Part shown: positions 36,546 to 46,290 of the stretch, one piece after another
Position numbering within the stretch: the stretch's first letter is position 1
Layout of the letters: each line of letters begins with the position of its first letter
Assembly (NCBI RefSeq): GCF_036013915.1
Contig: NZ_CP107899.1
Location: 2,046,001-2,110,000, forward strand
Source of the DNA: Streptomyces sp. NBC_00464
Lineage (GTDB): Bacteria; Actinomycetota; Actinomycetes; Streptomycetales; Streptomycetaceae
DNA: 64,000 bases
Direction of reading: 5' to 3'
Made by a program: the position numbers and the translations under genes
The notes under the pieces: model-generated
Seen by the model: the letters and a program-made list of their open reading frames with translations, nothing else
Told to the model about the DNA's origin: nothing
Database searches by the model: none

Positions 36546-37273
36546 TGCGGACCGTCCTCCGCGTTCCCGTCGTGCTGATGGCCCTCGCCATCGGTGCGGC
36601 GGGGGTGGTCTCCTGTGGCAGCAGCACCCCTGAGAAGACGGCGGCGTCCGCGCCGACGACGGCGTCCGGGCAACCGACGGCCGCAGCGGCCAAGACCGCC
36701 GCCAAGCCGTCCGCGACGCCGGACCTGACGCCTGCCAGCGCCCTGCCGAAGCACGCGGTGGCCGGAAAGGACCGTCCCAGCATCGGCGCGGGGGTCACGA
36801 TGGCCGCCGGATACACCGGGAAGGACTACCTCTCCCGGCTCGCCAAGAACTGGAGTCTGGACCTGGGCAAACCCGTCAAGCAGGAAATGCCCAACGGGAA
36901 GATGAGAACGTACATCCACGGACGCGGCACAACGGGAAAGGGCACCGGGACAACGGTGTCGGCCGGATTCGCCGACCACACGAACCTGTCGTCCCTGCTG
37001 TGCGGGACCGGCACGGACCAGCCCGGCGCTCTCGACTTCCTCTCGGCCTGCACCGGACTGGACGTGGCGGGAATCGATCACGCCAAGGCGTCCTCCTGGG
37101 TCGAACAGGCCAAGAGGGAAACCGACTCCCTGTACAAGGAGCGGGCCGCCGAGACCAAGAACAAGAAGGAGTACGTCGTCAGCGGAGTGCTCACCTCGGG
37201 CCCCGTGGTGATGGTCCTGCACCGGACGTACGACACCTATTCGCTGCGCATCCTCGGACACGCGGCGGCCTAA
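36545..37273 (+). CDS. exported lipoprotein, unknown function
   Basis: This 242-residue precursor has a signal peptide ending GVVSCG, a lipobox whose Cys (about residue 24) is lipidated. A long Ala/Thr/Pro-rich linker follows, then a folded domain of about 150 residues with two Cys (SLLCGTG, LSACTGL). Its ATG overlaps the stop of the preceding giant protein by one base, so it is translationally coupled and should be a partner of that protein at the cell surface. Confidence 0.72.
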   Translation: MRTVLRVPVVLMALAIGAAGVVSCGSSTPEKTAASAPTTASGQPTAAAAKTAAKPSATPDLTPASALPKHAVAGKDRPSIGAGVTMAAGYTGKDYLSRLAKNWSLDLGKPVKQEMPNGKMRTYIHGRGTTGKGTGTTVSAGFADHTNLSSLLCGTGTDQPGALDFLSACTGLDVAGIDHAKASSWVEQAKRETDSLYKERAAETKNKKEYVVSGVLTSGPVVMVLHRTYDTYSLRILGHAAA

Positions 37274-37291
37274 CGAGCAAATGACCGGAAA

Positions 37292-37324
37292 CGGGAGGCC
37301 CTGCCCGAGGCGGCAGGCCTCCCG
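37292..37324. terminator. hairpin terminator after the lipoprotein gene
   Basis: A 13-bp stem with one bulged C pairs 37292-37305 with 37312-37324. It follows the stop by 18 bases and precedes the next plus-strand gene. Confidence 0.75.
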
Positions 37325-37356
37325 CCCGGATCCCCATCTCGACAGAATGAGGAATC

Positions 37357-37869
37357 ATGCGCACCGCACAACGCGTTCTCGTCCGCTTCGTCGCTCCGGC
37401 GACAACCGCTCTCCTCGCCACACTCGTCGCCGCACCCATGGCCTCGGCGACGCCCGCGCGGGCCGCGGCCGAGATCTGCGACAACATATGCGTCGACGGG
37501 GTACGCGCCGCCACCCACGACGGCTACGACCGCGTCGTCTTCGACCTGGGCACGGGCACCCTGCCGCAGGTCACCGTCAACCAGAGCACGAGCCCGGACT
37601 ACGGACCCCCGAGCGGTCAGACGGCGAGCCTGGCCACCACCGGCAGTTCGTACCTCTTCACCGACCTCTATCCGGCCCGCAGCGGCGACTACACGGACAC
37701 CAACCCGATCGTGAAGCCGTTCGCCCTGCCCACGGTCAAGGCCGTCCAGTACCTCTACGAACAGCACTCCCAGCCGTCCTTCGGCATCACGCTCGACGGG
37801 CCGGTCTCCCGCTACAACGTCTTCACCCTGACGGCCCCGAACCGCGTGGTCGTCGACATCTACCGCTAG
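37357..37869 (+). CDS. AMIN-like domain secreted protein
   Basis: This 170-residue precursor has a signal peptide (residues about 1-38) ending in ASATPARAAA. The mature part (DGYDRVVFDLGTG near residue 55 and RVVVDIYR at the C-terminus) resembles the AMIN-like beta-sandwich that binds peptidoglycan or anionic polymers. Three Cys are near the start. It follows the lipoprotein gene and its hairpin, so it may have its own promoter, and meets the next gene tail-to-tail with a 4-base overlap. Confidence 0.72.
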   Translation: MRTAQRVLVRFVAPATTALLATLVAAPMASATPARAAAEICDNICVDGVRAATHDGYDRVVFDLGTGTLPQVTVNQSTSPDYGPPSGQTASLATTGSSYLFTDLYPARSGDYTDTNPIVKPFALPTVKAVQYLYEQHSQPSFGITLDGPVSRYNVFTLTAPNRVVVDIYR

Positions 37870-38306
37870 GTCGCACCGTTGGAGCCCTGCACCGGTTCCT
37901 CCGTCAGGGCGGGGCAGGCGTCGAGCCGGCTGCGGTGGACGGCCGTGGTGCCGTTCAGCGGGTACGGAATCTCGTACCGGTAGCAGACGGGTCCCGGGCT
38001 GTAGCCGACGACGACACGGATGGTGGAGCGTTCACGCACGGCGCTCCACCGTCCGCCGGCCGCGTACGCGATCTCGGCATCGGTGAGGGTTCCGTCCTCC
38101 ACGGCCCTCTCCAACCGGTACTCGGTGAGGCCGGACTTCTTGCCGAGCAGTTCCTCGGGCGGTGGGTCCGGCCTTTCGAGGAAGCCGGTGACGGCCGCGG
38201 TGACGGCGAGGCAGACGGCGACGATGCCGAGGGCCACCGCGGATATGGCCAGGGCCGCGCACCCGGTCCCACGGGACCGGGTGCGCGTGGTGGGTTCCTG
38301 TGTCAC
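37866..38306 (-). CDS. small single-pass membrane protein
   Basis: This 146-residue protein has one transmembrane helix at about residues 18-42 (LAISAVALGIVAVCLAVTAAVTGF) after a short Arg-rich tail. Its C-terminal extracellular part has YEIPYPLNG and two Cys. The function is unknown. It lies 10 bases downstream of the SGNH-containing giant protein on the same strand, so the two are probably cotranscribed, and it could be a membrane anchor or partner. Confidence 0.68.
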   Translation of the reverse strand: MTQEPTTRTRSRGTGCAALAISAVALGIVAVCLAVTAAVTGFLERPDPPPEELLGKKSGLTEYRLERAVEDGTLTDAEIAYAAGGRWSAVRERSTIRVVVGYSPGPVCYRYEIPYPLNGTTAVHRSRLDACPALTEEPVQGSNGAT

Positions 38307-38316
38307 CGGGTCAGGA

Positions 38317-41300
38317 TCACGTATATCCGATCTCGCCGAGGCGCTTCTTCATGACGTCGGCGTAGCCGGTGGTACCGGCGTTCTTGGGGTGGAAGGACTC
38401 GCGGCTGATGCACCGACCGCCCGTCAGGCCCCAGAGGCACGACGCCGGTTCGGCCGCGGGGTCGCCGTCGTGGAAGTCGCCGTCGCCGGCGGGGCCGACG
38501 ACGATCTTGTTGATCCACTCGGGGTCGTCGCATCCACCGTGGCCGACGAAGGCGTTGACCGGGTCGGCGTATTCGATCTTGAGACCGGATTTGGCGCGCA
38601 GATCGTCCACCATCTTCTTCTGTTCGGCGTCGGCATAGTTGACCAGTTCGGCCAGGGCCTCGACCTCCGGCATGTCGATGTACCAGGAACCGGCGCACTT
38701 GACCGATCGGCTGAGGAGTTCGGGATACCCCATCAGGACGATCTGGGCTTTGTCCGCCTTGGCGGCGATCTTTTCCAGGACCGCACGGAGGTCGGGGATC
38801 ATCCGGTCGACGATGGCCTTCTTGTCGGCCATGAAGGAGTCGGAGACGCAGCTGGTGATGTTGCTGCACTCCATCATCGCGCCCGCGAAGCCGCCCTCGT
38901 CGTTTCCGCCGAGGGTCAGCATCACGAGCGTGGTGTCGCTGCTCAGGACCCCCGAGTCGACCTGGAGCACTTCGTTGAACTGACCCTCCTTGTGCTTCTG
39001 CGGAACGTTGCCGGAGGGGACGGTGGCCACGTTCTTCGTCATGGCACCGGAACAGGCCGCGAAACCGAGTTCCGCGTCGTAGCCCCAGCCGTCCGTGTCC
39101 GCGCCGACCGACTCGGTCATGCCCGGCAGGACGAGCTTGCGGCCCCAGGCGTTGTCGCTGCGGCGGCAGCCGTTCCACTCCGACGTGCCGTGGTCCTTGT
39201 CGCTCTCGAAGGAGTAGTCACCGGCGCCCTCACCGGAACTGTACGAGTCACCGAGCACGGCGACCATGTGCTTGGGCTTGCCGAGGAGCGGCTGGAAGGC
39301 GACCGCGTCCCAGGCGATGTCCTCGCTGCCGGTGCCGTCGAGGGTGGTGTTCGACAGCCGGACGCGCGGCTTGCCGTTGACGTTGTAGGCGCCGAGCGAC
39401 ACCCACTCGTTCGTACCGCGCTTCTGGCCGATGGTGCGGTTCCGGGAGAAGGTGCCGTTGCCCGTGTCGATCTCGTAGCGCGCCTGCTGGGTGTGGGCCC
39501 CGTGGTCGGGCAGGTGCACCATGATGCGGACCCATTGCGTCATCTCGTAGCCCAGCGACCAGGTGCCGGTGGTCTTCAGACGCGCGCCGTCGGAGTCACT
39601 GGCCTTGCGGGTGTGCGAGAACCAGAAGTGGTTGCCGTACGCGGCACCGATCTGGTGCAGGTCCATCTTCCCGGACGGGGTGTCGAAGTCGAAGGTGAAC
39701 GATCCGGCCGAGGAGACGTTGCCGCAGGTGCGCAGATCGGATCCGGCCGGCCGTGTGCCATCGGGCAGGTTGTCGACGATGTACGTGCCGGACGGGATCT
39801 CGGCCTGGCAGCGCGGCGGGTAGGCGTTGCCGTCGGGCTGTTCCGGATAGGTGTCGTCGAAGCGGTGGACGGGGTTGCCGCACTGGGCGCCGTCGTCACA
39901 GTCCTTCCACTTGACGTCCTTGTTCCACCAGCAGTAGAGGCGGATGGAGGAGCTGGGGTCGTCCAGCTCACAGGCGCCCTTGCCCTGGTCGTTGGAGTCG
40001 TTCTCGCCGATCTTGCCGGGGTTGCAGTTGTTGGAGGAGTCGCAGAACAGGTCCTCGGCCGGCTTGGCACCGGTACGCAGGGTGTCGCTGTTCCACCAGG
40101 CGGCCCGGTAGCCGGCCTGCATGTCGCCGGGGGCGAACATCGCGGAGATGGGGCGGGCCGCCCAGCCGATGACCTTCTCCTGGTACGGCCAGTCCTGCGG
40201 GTGCGCGGCGTGCGAGTAGTCGTCCTTGTGCTCGGAGTTCTCCAGGAACGGGGTGCGGTTGGCCTTCCACAGCGGGTTGGCCGGGTTGTTGGTCCAGCCC
40301 ACCCCCCACTTGCCGCCGTTCTGGGACGCCTCGGACTGGGGATGGAATCCGGCGTTGTACGCCCACAGGGCGAACGTCCAGTTCTCGATGTACTTCGGGC
40401 TGCCCTCGTTGACGAGCATCCCGGCGTTGTACGTGTCGTTCCACTTGCCGACGAGGATGTTCACGCCCGCGGCGATGTTGGCGGTGTAGTCGAGTGCCAC
40501 GGCCTCCTGCTGCGTGGTGGTCAGCGGCGTCTCGCCCGTCTTCTCCTTGCCGTGCACCCGCATGCCGTCGGTGACCTGGGTGATGCCGTAGCCGCAGTCG
40601 GCCTTCGTGAAGTCGATCTTCCAGGGGTCGCTCTGCTCGCCGTCGGCGGCGTACTCGATGCCGTAGTAGTTGCCGATCAGCGGATTGGCGGTGACACCGG
40701 GCACGGCGTAGCGGGTCGCCTGCCACATGTTGGACTCCTGCGCGGTGATGCCGAGCATCACCTGCGCGGGGATGTGGTAGTCCTCGTCGTCACCGGGGTC
40801 GCCCGCCATCGGTGCCAGCGGGAACAGGCTCTGCGGCTGGTAGGCGGCCATGCCCGTGTTCTTCCAGTCGGCCGCACGGGAGATGTGCTTGTTCAGGTTG
40901 CCGGTGACGGCCTGGTCCACGGCCCACTCGACCTGCCGGGGCGTGGGCTGGAACGCCTGTTTGCGGGGATCGCCGCGCGGCACCGAACAGTAGCGGTCCG
41001 CGTCCACCGGGCTCTCGGCGGCGGCACGCGGGGCCATCGTGGCGGGCTCCGGTTCGGGCAGCGCCGGCGAGGCGCTGGTGCCTGCCGTCATGGCCTTCTC
41101 GCCGCCCAGCATCTCACCCGCGGGCAGCGCGTCCAGGGTCACGGACCTGTCCGTGGACAGCACATGCACGTCGGTACGGACCGTGCGCGCGGTCAGCGCT
41201 TCCTCGGGGCGGATGCGCGAGTCCTTGCCGTCGGCCCACCGCGAGGTGACGGCCGCCTTCCCCGACGTCGATACGGTGGCGTCCTTGTCGATGCCCGCCA

Positions 41301-42345
41301 CGTGCTTGACCGTGCCCGGCAGAACCCCCCGGACCTGGGCATCGCCGGTGACGAAGACCGTCCCCGACGCGGCACGCGCCAGGTCCAGGCCCGCCATGTC
41401 CCCGGACGCGAGCACGCCGGGAATTCTGCCGCCCTTGCCCGTGCCCGCGCTGATCTGCCCGGCGGACACGCGGCGCACGGCGCCCTGGGGCCGCTTGCCC
41501 CGGTCGGCGGCGCGGTCCAGGAACACCACACCGCCGTCCGAGTCCGGCTTGAGCTGGAAGGGCACGGCCACCGTCTCGCCGACGGTGTGCACCGACCCGT
41601 CGGCGTCGACCCTGGCCAGGCTCGATCCGCGCGCGGCCACGATGTCCCGGCCGACCGGGACGGCCGAGGTGACCTGGCCGTTCAGGGTCAGCGTCTTGCC
41701 CGCGGCGCCCCGCGCGCTGTCCACCCGGATCAGCCGCGTCTCGTTGCGCTCCGAGTCGTCGTCGGTGAACTGGGAGAACACGGCGTCCTCACCCGTACCG
41801 CAGCCGGGTGAGAAGTAGCCGAGCGTCGCCTGGAACGGCAGCTTGGTGACCTTGCCGCTGGTCAGGTCGACCACGGCGGTGAACGCGCCGCGTGTCATCA
41901 TCTCCGGCTTGTTCGTGAACGTCCGGGGCGCGTACGCGACGGCCGCGCGCTTTCCCGAGGCGGTCACACAGACGTTGCCGATCCAGGTGTCGGTGTCGAA
42001 ACCCGGTTCGGAGAGCGTCGCCGCGGTCTTCCACCGGTAGCCGTCCTTCGCGACGGCGGTCAGGACGTGGAACCCCGTCCCGTCGCCCGACGACGTCCAG
42101 ATCCGGTCCGCCGAGTCCTCGTAACCGTCGCCCAGTACGGCACTCCGGCTGCCGGCGGGCACCACCGACGGGCGGAGGTCCTTCACCTCGGTGCCGCCGG
42201 CCGCGGACCAGCCCTCGGCAGCGCCCGGGGGCACGGGCTCGGCGGCGGACGCCGGCGTCTGGACCAGCCCCATCACCGTGGCGCACACGGCCAGGCCGAT
42301 GACGGCTCTGCTCCTTCGGCGTATTCGGTGTCTGTGCTTCGGCAT
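38317..42345 (-). CDS. giant exported multi-domain protein with C-terminal SGNH/GDSL hydrolase
   Basis: This 1342-residue precursor has a signal peptide ending QTPASAA, a beta-propeller-like region (about 45-420), a lysozyme-like region (about 480-720, QVMLGITAQESNMW and CGYGITQVTDGM), a golvesin-like region (about 840-1020) and an SGNH hydrolase domain from 1026. In it the nucleophile Ser is near 1034 (GDSYSSGE), block III Asn near 1148 (GGNDEG) and the final His near 1319 (ESFHPKN). It is paralogous to the 995-residue protein, which stops before the SGNH part. ATG 42345 follows GGAGGA. It probably acts on cell-wall or surface polymers. Confidence 0.8.
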   Translation of the reverse strand: MPKHRHRIRRRSRAVIGLAVCATVMGLVQTPASAAEPVPPGAAEGWSAAGGTEVKDLRPSVVPAGSRSAVLGDGYEDSADRIWTSSGDGTGFHVLTAVAKDGYRWKTAATLSEPGFDTDTWIGNVCVTASGKRAAVAYAPRTFTNKPEMMTRGAFTAVVDLTSGKVTKLPFQATLGYFSPGCGTGEDAVFSQFTDDDSERNETRLIRVDSARGAAGKTLTLNGQVTSAVPVGRDIVAARGSSLARVDADGSVHTVGETVAVPFQLKPDSDGGVVFLDRAADRGKRPQGAVRRVSAGQISAGTGKGGRIPGVLASGDMAGLDLARAASGTVFVTGDAQVRGVLPGTVKHVAGIDKDATVSTSGKAAVTSRWADGKDSRIRPEEALTARTVRTDVHVLSTDRSVTLDALPAGEMLGGEKAMTAGTSASPALPEPEPATMAPRAAAESPVDADRYCSVPRGDPRKQAFQPTPRQVEWAVDQAVTGNLNKHISRAADWKNTGMAAYQPQSLFPLAPMAGDPGDDEDYHIPAQVMLGITAQESNMWQATRYAVPGVTANPLIGNYYGIEYAADGEQSDPWKIDFTKADCGYGITQVTDGMRVHGKEKTGETPLTTTQQEAVALDYTANIAAGVNILVGKWNDTYNAGMLVNEGSPKYIENWTFALWAYNAGFHPQSEASQNGGKWGVGWTNNPANPLWKANRTPFLENSEHKDDYSHAAHPQDWPYQEKVIGWAARPISAMFAPGDMQAGYRAAWWNSDTLRTGAKPAEDLFCDSSNNCNPGKIGENDSNDQGKGACELDDPSSSIRLYCWWNKDVKWKDCDDGAQCGNPVHRFDDTYPEQPDGNAYPPRCQAEIPSGTYIVDNLPDGTRPAGSDLRTCGNVSSAGSFTFDFDTPSGKMDLHQIGAAYGNHFWFSHTRKASDSDGARLKTTGTWSLGYEMTQWVRIMVHLPDHGAHTQQARYEIDTGNGTFSRNRTIGQKRGTNEWVSLGAYNVNGKPRVRLSNTTLDGTGSEDIAWDAVAFQPLLGKPKHMVAVLGDSYSSGEGAGDYSFESDKDHGTSEWNGCRRSDNAWGRKLVLPGMTESVGADTDGWGYDAELGFAACSGAMTKNVATVPSGNVPQKHKEGQFNEVLQVDSGVLSSDTTLVMLTLGGNDEGGFAGAMMECSNITSCVSDSFMADKKAIVDRMIPDLRAVLEKIAAKADKAQIVLMGYPELLSRSVKCAGSWYIDMPEVEALAELVNYADAEQKKMVDDLRAKSGLKIEYADPVNAFVGHGGCDDPEWINKIVVGPAGDGDFHDGDPAAEPASCLWGLTGGRCISRESFHPKNAGTTGYADVMKKRLGEIGYT

Positions 42346-42699
42346 GTGTCTCCTCCAATGGGTGGGATATCCGGCGGGACCCGATGCATTCGCCTCGCGC
42401 CGTGAACCTCTCCTGACCAACCGTGGCTGCTTTTCGGGGCCCTCCGAGGGACCGGTCCGACGCCTGCGGAGCCACCATCTGCAGGGCTCCCGGAGCGGGT
42501 GTCAACAGCGTGGAAAAATAGGGGAGATGGAATGGCTGATTCTCCCCGCCACAGGGAACGTCGCCCCCTTCGTTCGGCACGCGCTCGTCGGCGCCGTCAC
42601 CGGGTCTGGTAGGCGCGGCCGTCAGCGCCTGGGCTTCGCACCGTCCGCGTGGACACGCCCTCGCTGTCATCGCGGGGCCGACGGCGGGCCGGTGAAACC
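42346..42699. other. 354-base gap upstream of the giant SGNH protein gene
   Basis: The gap holds the ribosome site and, presumably, the promoter of the leftward 38317 gene. I see no gene in it. It borders the damaged secreted-protein gene at 42700. Confidence 0.5.
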
Positions 42700-43240
42700 T
42701 CAGTACTCCATGACCGAGTCGATATAAACCTTCGGGTCGTCCGGGTCTGCACCGCCGGGGAAATCACCCATGACGGTGGTGGTAGAGGGGCCCGGCGTAG
42801 CTGCTGAACGTTCCCGAGTCCTCGACGTCCGCGGTGTCGGTGTAATTGTCGGCCAGCTTGAGCCGCATCGAATGGGCGACCCCGGTGTCATTGAAGAAGA
42901 CGGCGCAGATCGGCTTGTCGTAGTAGCTGCTCCCCGTGGTCTTCCCGTTCGTCCAGGTGTATGTGGTCCCATACGTTCCGTACCGGGCCGCGCTGACGGA
43001 AATGGTGTATCCCGTTCCGCAGACATTGGCGGCAGCCGCGGCGACCCCCGCATTGGCCGCAACAATGCTCTTCGTCGTGTCGCTCGCCTGCTTGTCGACC
43101 GTGATCCCCTGAATATTCACGGTCGCGATCGGTGCACTGCCCGTCGGGCCGGTTCCGTCGGCCGCCGACGCGGCGGGCGCCGCCACAGTTGCGACGAGAA
43201 GGGCGGCGGAGATACCGGCAAGCCCAGCATAAATCTTCAC
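42700..43240 (-). pseudogene. secreted protein gene with a probable frameshift
   Basis: The product starts at GTG 43240 (ribosome site AGGGGG) with signal peptide VKIYAGLAGISAALLVATVAAPAASA and a mature domain of about 130 residues. The frame ends early at 42764. In a second frame the sequence continues with strong codon bias (VMGDFPGGADPDDPKVYIDS) to a stop at 42700. One base shift in the C-run near 42795 joins the two. A true frameshift, a sequencing error or an alternative short protein are all possible. Family unknown. Confidence 0.55.
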
Positions 43241-43809
43241 TTTGCCCCCTAAATGTAAGCGCCATGTGATCTCGGCGTACGGAGAGTATCGCGACGCACA
43301 CACATATTGCGAGATCTTTTTTCCGCCGTCTCGAAAAGAAATGAGCATTTGACATCCAATTCGCCATTCCTCTGGATATGGACAACAAGACGCCTATGCA
43401 TAGACAAAGGGTTCGTTCACCTGGTCGACGGCGCCACCCGGGCGCACCACACCGCCCGCAGCCGCACGACGGCCATGGCGAGCGTGCCGCGCCCTCCGAA
43501 CGGGCTTATATTTCACCGTATTTCGACGTCATGAACACCCCGCGGCGCGTTCGCCGGCCTCCGTGCTCACGGCTCCCTGCTCACGACTGCGTGCTCACGT
43601 CGCGGCTCCGACGGCGAGCACCGCCCCCTCGCCGCGCCGCCCGGCGGTCAGCAGAGGAGATCCTGCGTCTTCGCCTCGAAGTCCCTCACCTCGCCCGCCT
43701 CGGCTCCCGAGTCGAGCTTGGCGGCCACGATCGCCTCCAGATCACCGCACAGGCGGTCACGCTGGGCGTCGACGTAGTTCTTGACGCCGACGTACCTAGG
43801 CTGATCGGC
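43241..43809. other. 569-base region between the secreted-protein gene and the SUKH-like gene
   Basis: Left part: promoter region of the secreted-protein gene, AT-richer around 43250-43380. Right part: a minus-strand gene tail at 43648-43808. No intact gene was found; a frame reading 5' into the SUKH-like gene is unlike coding sequence. Confidence 0.45.
43648..43808 (-). pseudogene. possible 3' remnant of an unrecognised gene
   Basis: A minus-strand frame with good codon bias reads RYVGVKNYVDAQRDRL ... DFEAKTQDLLC and ends at a stop, but has no start codon. The tail of a lost gene is the simplest reading. It touches the start of the SUKH-like gene. Confidence 0.35.
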
Positions 43810-44949
43810 ATGACCACGCAGTCGCCCCCCTGCCTGACGCCGGAAGCCGCCCGGCTTCTCCAGGGCATGCTCCGAACTGAGATCGGCCCCGGCCTCAGCG
43901 GGCAGGAACTCGAGTTGGTCGAGCGGCAGTTCGGCTTCACCTTCTCCGCAGATCACAGGGTCTTCCTCGCCGCCGGGCTCCCCCACGGTTCGTCGGGGTG
44001 GCCCGACTGGCGAAACGGCGACCCCGAGGACCTGGCCGAGCGGCTGGCGTGGCCGGTGGAGGGCGTGCTCTTCGATGTGAAGCACAACGTGTTCTGGCAT
44101 CCCGCCTGGCCGTCGAGGCCCGCGGATGCCGCCGACGCGCTGCGCGTCGCGCGCGCCGAGCTGGCGGCCGTACCGCAGTTGGTCCCGGTCTACGGGCACC
44201 GCTACCTGCCCGGCATGGCGGGCGAGTACGGGCACCCCGTGCTGTCCGTATGGCAGACCGACATCATCATTTACGGGAACGACCTCGCCGACTACATCCG
44301 ACACGAGTTCACGGGCTGGGCAGGCAACGCCCCCACCGCCGCCCGGACAGCCGTCGACTTCTGGTCGTACTTCGTCGAGGACGGCCCGGGCATCGACGTC
44401 ACCGCGCCCACGCCGTTCACCCCGTACGCCACGAGCGCACAGGAGGCCGTCGACTGCCTCCGGATGCTGGCCCTGGAACGCCTGATCGGCCGACGACACC
44501 ACCCCGAACAGCTCATCGAAGCCGGCCTCACGGCCCTGGTCCTCGATGTCGAGGCGGAATCCCTCCCCCTCCTCGCCGGCCTGTCGCGCTCCGAGCACGA
44601 GCAGGCCGACGCGCTCTTCGACCAGGTCCTGCCCGAGCTCGATCTGCTTCAGGACCTCCCTGCCGACGCCACCAACCTCCCCTGGGAAGCGGCCCGCTGG
44701 GAACTCGTCCGCTGGTGGCTCCAGCTGATCGTGAACGGCCACCTGGACCCCGGCCCGGGCGGTGACCTGATCACGTACGAAGGCTGGGCCGCGTTGGCCC
44801 GGCCGCAGCAGCTCGAGCCACTGGTCGAGAAGACCGACGCGTACAACGCTTCGACGGTGATCCGACGCGGCGACCGGGCACCACTGGCGGATGCGATCGT
44901 CGAGGAGGCAAGGCGCCTGCTCGCCGGGCCCTGGCCGCCATTGAGCTGA
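43810..44949 (+). CDS. SMI1/KNR4 (SUKH)-like protein
   Basis: This 379-residue soluble protein has a SUKH-like N-terminal half: a helical start (LTPEAARLLQGMLRTEI), then ELELVERQFGFTFSADHRVFLAAGLPHGSSGWPDW. The segment YGHPVLSVWQTDIIIYGNDLADYIRHEF near residue 155 is typical. A helical C-terminal part follows. SUKH proteins often act as immunity proteins against toxins, but many stand alone. No toxin gene is adjacent. The start at ATG 43810 is preceded by an upstream frame of unlike composition. Confidence 0.65.
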   Translation: MTTQSPPCLTPEAARLLQGMLRTEIGPGLSGQELELVERQFGFTFSADHRVFLAAGLPHGSSGWPDWRNGDPEDLAERLAWPVEGVLFDVKHNVFWHPAWPSRPADAADALRVARAELAAVPQLVPVYGHRYLPGMAGEYGHPVLSVWQTDIIIYGNDLADYIRHEFTGWAGNAPTAARTAVDFWSYFVEDGPGIDVTAPTPFTPYATSAQEAVDCLRMLALERLIGRRHHPEQLIEAGLTALVLDVEAESLPLLAGLSRSEHEQADALFDQVLPELDLLQDLPADATNLPWEAARWELVRWWLQLIVNGHLDPGPGGDLITYEGWAALARPQQLEPLVEKTDAYNASTVIRRGDRAPLADAIVEEARRLLAGPWPPLS

Positions 44950-45041
44950 TCTCACCGCCGCGGACGAGGATCCCCGCCAAGGACTTCTGCGGTGTCGCCG
45001 CCGAGCGGAACCACCGATACCGGTCGGCCCGCCGTGCGTGG

Positions 45042-45407
45042 TCAGCTCGCCGCGGCGTCCCGTGCTGCCGTGGCTTCGAGCGCACCGCGCAGGCGGCGGA
45101 TCTCGGCGATCAGGCGAGGAATGTCCTGGCGGGCGTTGGCGATGAACCGGGCGTTCTCGTCCCAGCGTTCGTCCGCGACATCGACGTAGCGCGGCTGCTG
45201 GACGAGAGTGGCGGCCACGATCTCGTGGTGGTCGAAGCCGGGCCGGCGTTCGCCGCGCCCCGTGTCGGGAACGGTGCTGACGGCAACGAGGCCCATGGCC
45301 CAGTCGTCGTCGAGTATCCGCAGGTACCAGGGACCAGGGGTCGTGGCCTCGGTGATTTCCTCGATGTCGGCGAGTTCTTCGTCGGTCAGCGGTTCCGGTG
45401 TGCTCAT
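45042..45407 (-). CDS. small conserved hypothetical protein
   Basis: This 121-residue acidic protein starts MSTPEPLTDEELADIEEITEAT and ends in a helical, Arg/Ala-rich tail. The middle (PWYLRILDDDWAMG, IVAATLVQQPRYVDVADERWDENARFIANARQDIPRL) matches a small Streptomyces family that I have seen without a function. No membrane segment is visible. The start at ATG 45407 follows a GAGG-like site. A tRNA-like sequence lies 60 bases upstream. Confidence 0.65.
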   Translation of the reverse strand: MSTPEPLTDEELADIEEITEATTPGPWYLRILDDDWAMGLVAVSTVPDTGRGERRPGFDHHEIVAATLVQQPRYVDVADERWDENARFIANARQDIPRLIAEIRRLRGALEATAARDAAAS

Positions 45408-45466
45408 CAGCCCTGCCAACTCCTCGCGTTCGACCGGGTGTCGCTCTGCTGACCGCACAGAGGGGG

Positions 45467-45541
<75 letters not shown>

Positions 45542-45732
45542 CCCCGGTGGGGATCGTATAAGCCGCCCGCACTCCGCCGCTTTCGAATTTCGCGAGCGCC
45601 GACGGATCACTCGGCTCGGTGCCGCAAACGGCGGCCGCGTGCTTGCCGCCCCAGCGGGACGGCGACCACGAACGAGGTCTGCCACCTGCAGCCACTGTCA
45701 CCCCGCGGACAGGGAGATCGATACGACTTCAC

Positions 45733-45993
45733 TCAACGACCGTAGTGGTAACGAGCCTTGAGGATCTTCACTATCTTTTCGTCGACCCGGTAGACCAGTC
45801 GGTGCTCGTCGTCGATGCGACGGGACCAGCACCCGGAGAGGTCTCCCTTGAGGGCCTCCGGTTTACCGATCCCCTCAAAAGGCGTTCGCTGGATTTCGCC
45901 GACCATCCGGGCCAGTCGACGGAGTGTCTTCCGGTCGGCCGACCATGAATCGAAGTCCTCCCAGCCGTCGGGATCGAAATGGACTTCCCTCAC
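45733..45993 (-). CDS. yoeB: YoeB/RelE-type mRNA interferase toxin
   Basis: This 86-residue toxin starts at GTG 45993 ([31 protein letters not shown]). It contains the family C-terminal stretch [33 protein letters not shown], with the catalytic Arg, His and final Tyr/His region. It would cut mRNA in the ribosome when free. Its GTG overlaps the antitoxin stop by 4 bases. The operon order is antitoxin first, as usual. Confidence 0.92.
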   Translation of the reverse strand: MREVHFDPDGWEDFDSWSADRKTLRRLARMVGEIQRTPFEGIGKPEALKGDLSGCWSRRIDDEHRLVYRVDEKIVKILKARYHYGR

Positions 45994-46265
45994 TCGGCAC
46001 CCTCGGCCAAAGCGTTCAGCTCCCCCATGGTCTTGACGATGGTGGCCGCCCCCTCCTTGTCGCGCGCGACGGCAGCCATCAGCCGGGCGGCGTTCGCCGG
46101 ACTCCGAAGCAGGTAGACCGTCTCCTGCCATGCGTCGTAGTCCTCGGCGGACATCAGGACCGCATCGCCGGCCCTGGAGGAGATCCGCTTGACCGTGTGG
46201 TCGTTGTTCACCTCTTCGATCAGAGGGAACAGGCGCTGTCGAGCCTCGCTCGCGCTCATGGTCAT
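45990..46265 (-). CDS. yefM: Phd/YefM-family antitoxin
   Basis: This 91-residue antitoxin begins [23 protein letters not shown]. It has the family segment [29 protein letters not shown], where the fold binds DNA, and a disordered acidic C-terminus that neutralises YoeB. It is translationally coupled to the toxin. The ribosome site is GAGAGG. It should repress its own operon through the operator just upstream. Confidence 0.92.
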   Translation of the reverse strand: MTMSASEARQRLFPLIEEVNNDHTVKRISSRAGDAVLMSAEDYDAWQETVYLLRSPANAARLMAAVARDKEGAATIVKTMGELNALAEGAE

Positions 46266-46290
46266 CGGCCACCTCTCTCCATTTCAAGTC

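Noticed and set aside
38020..41811. A 1263-residue open frame on the plus strand
   Set aside because: It lies opposite the giant SGNH-containing protein and shows no protein motifs. High GC produces such shadows.
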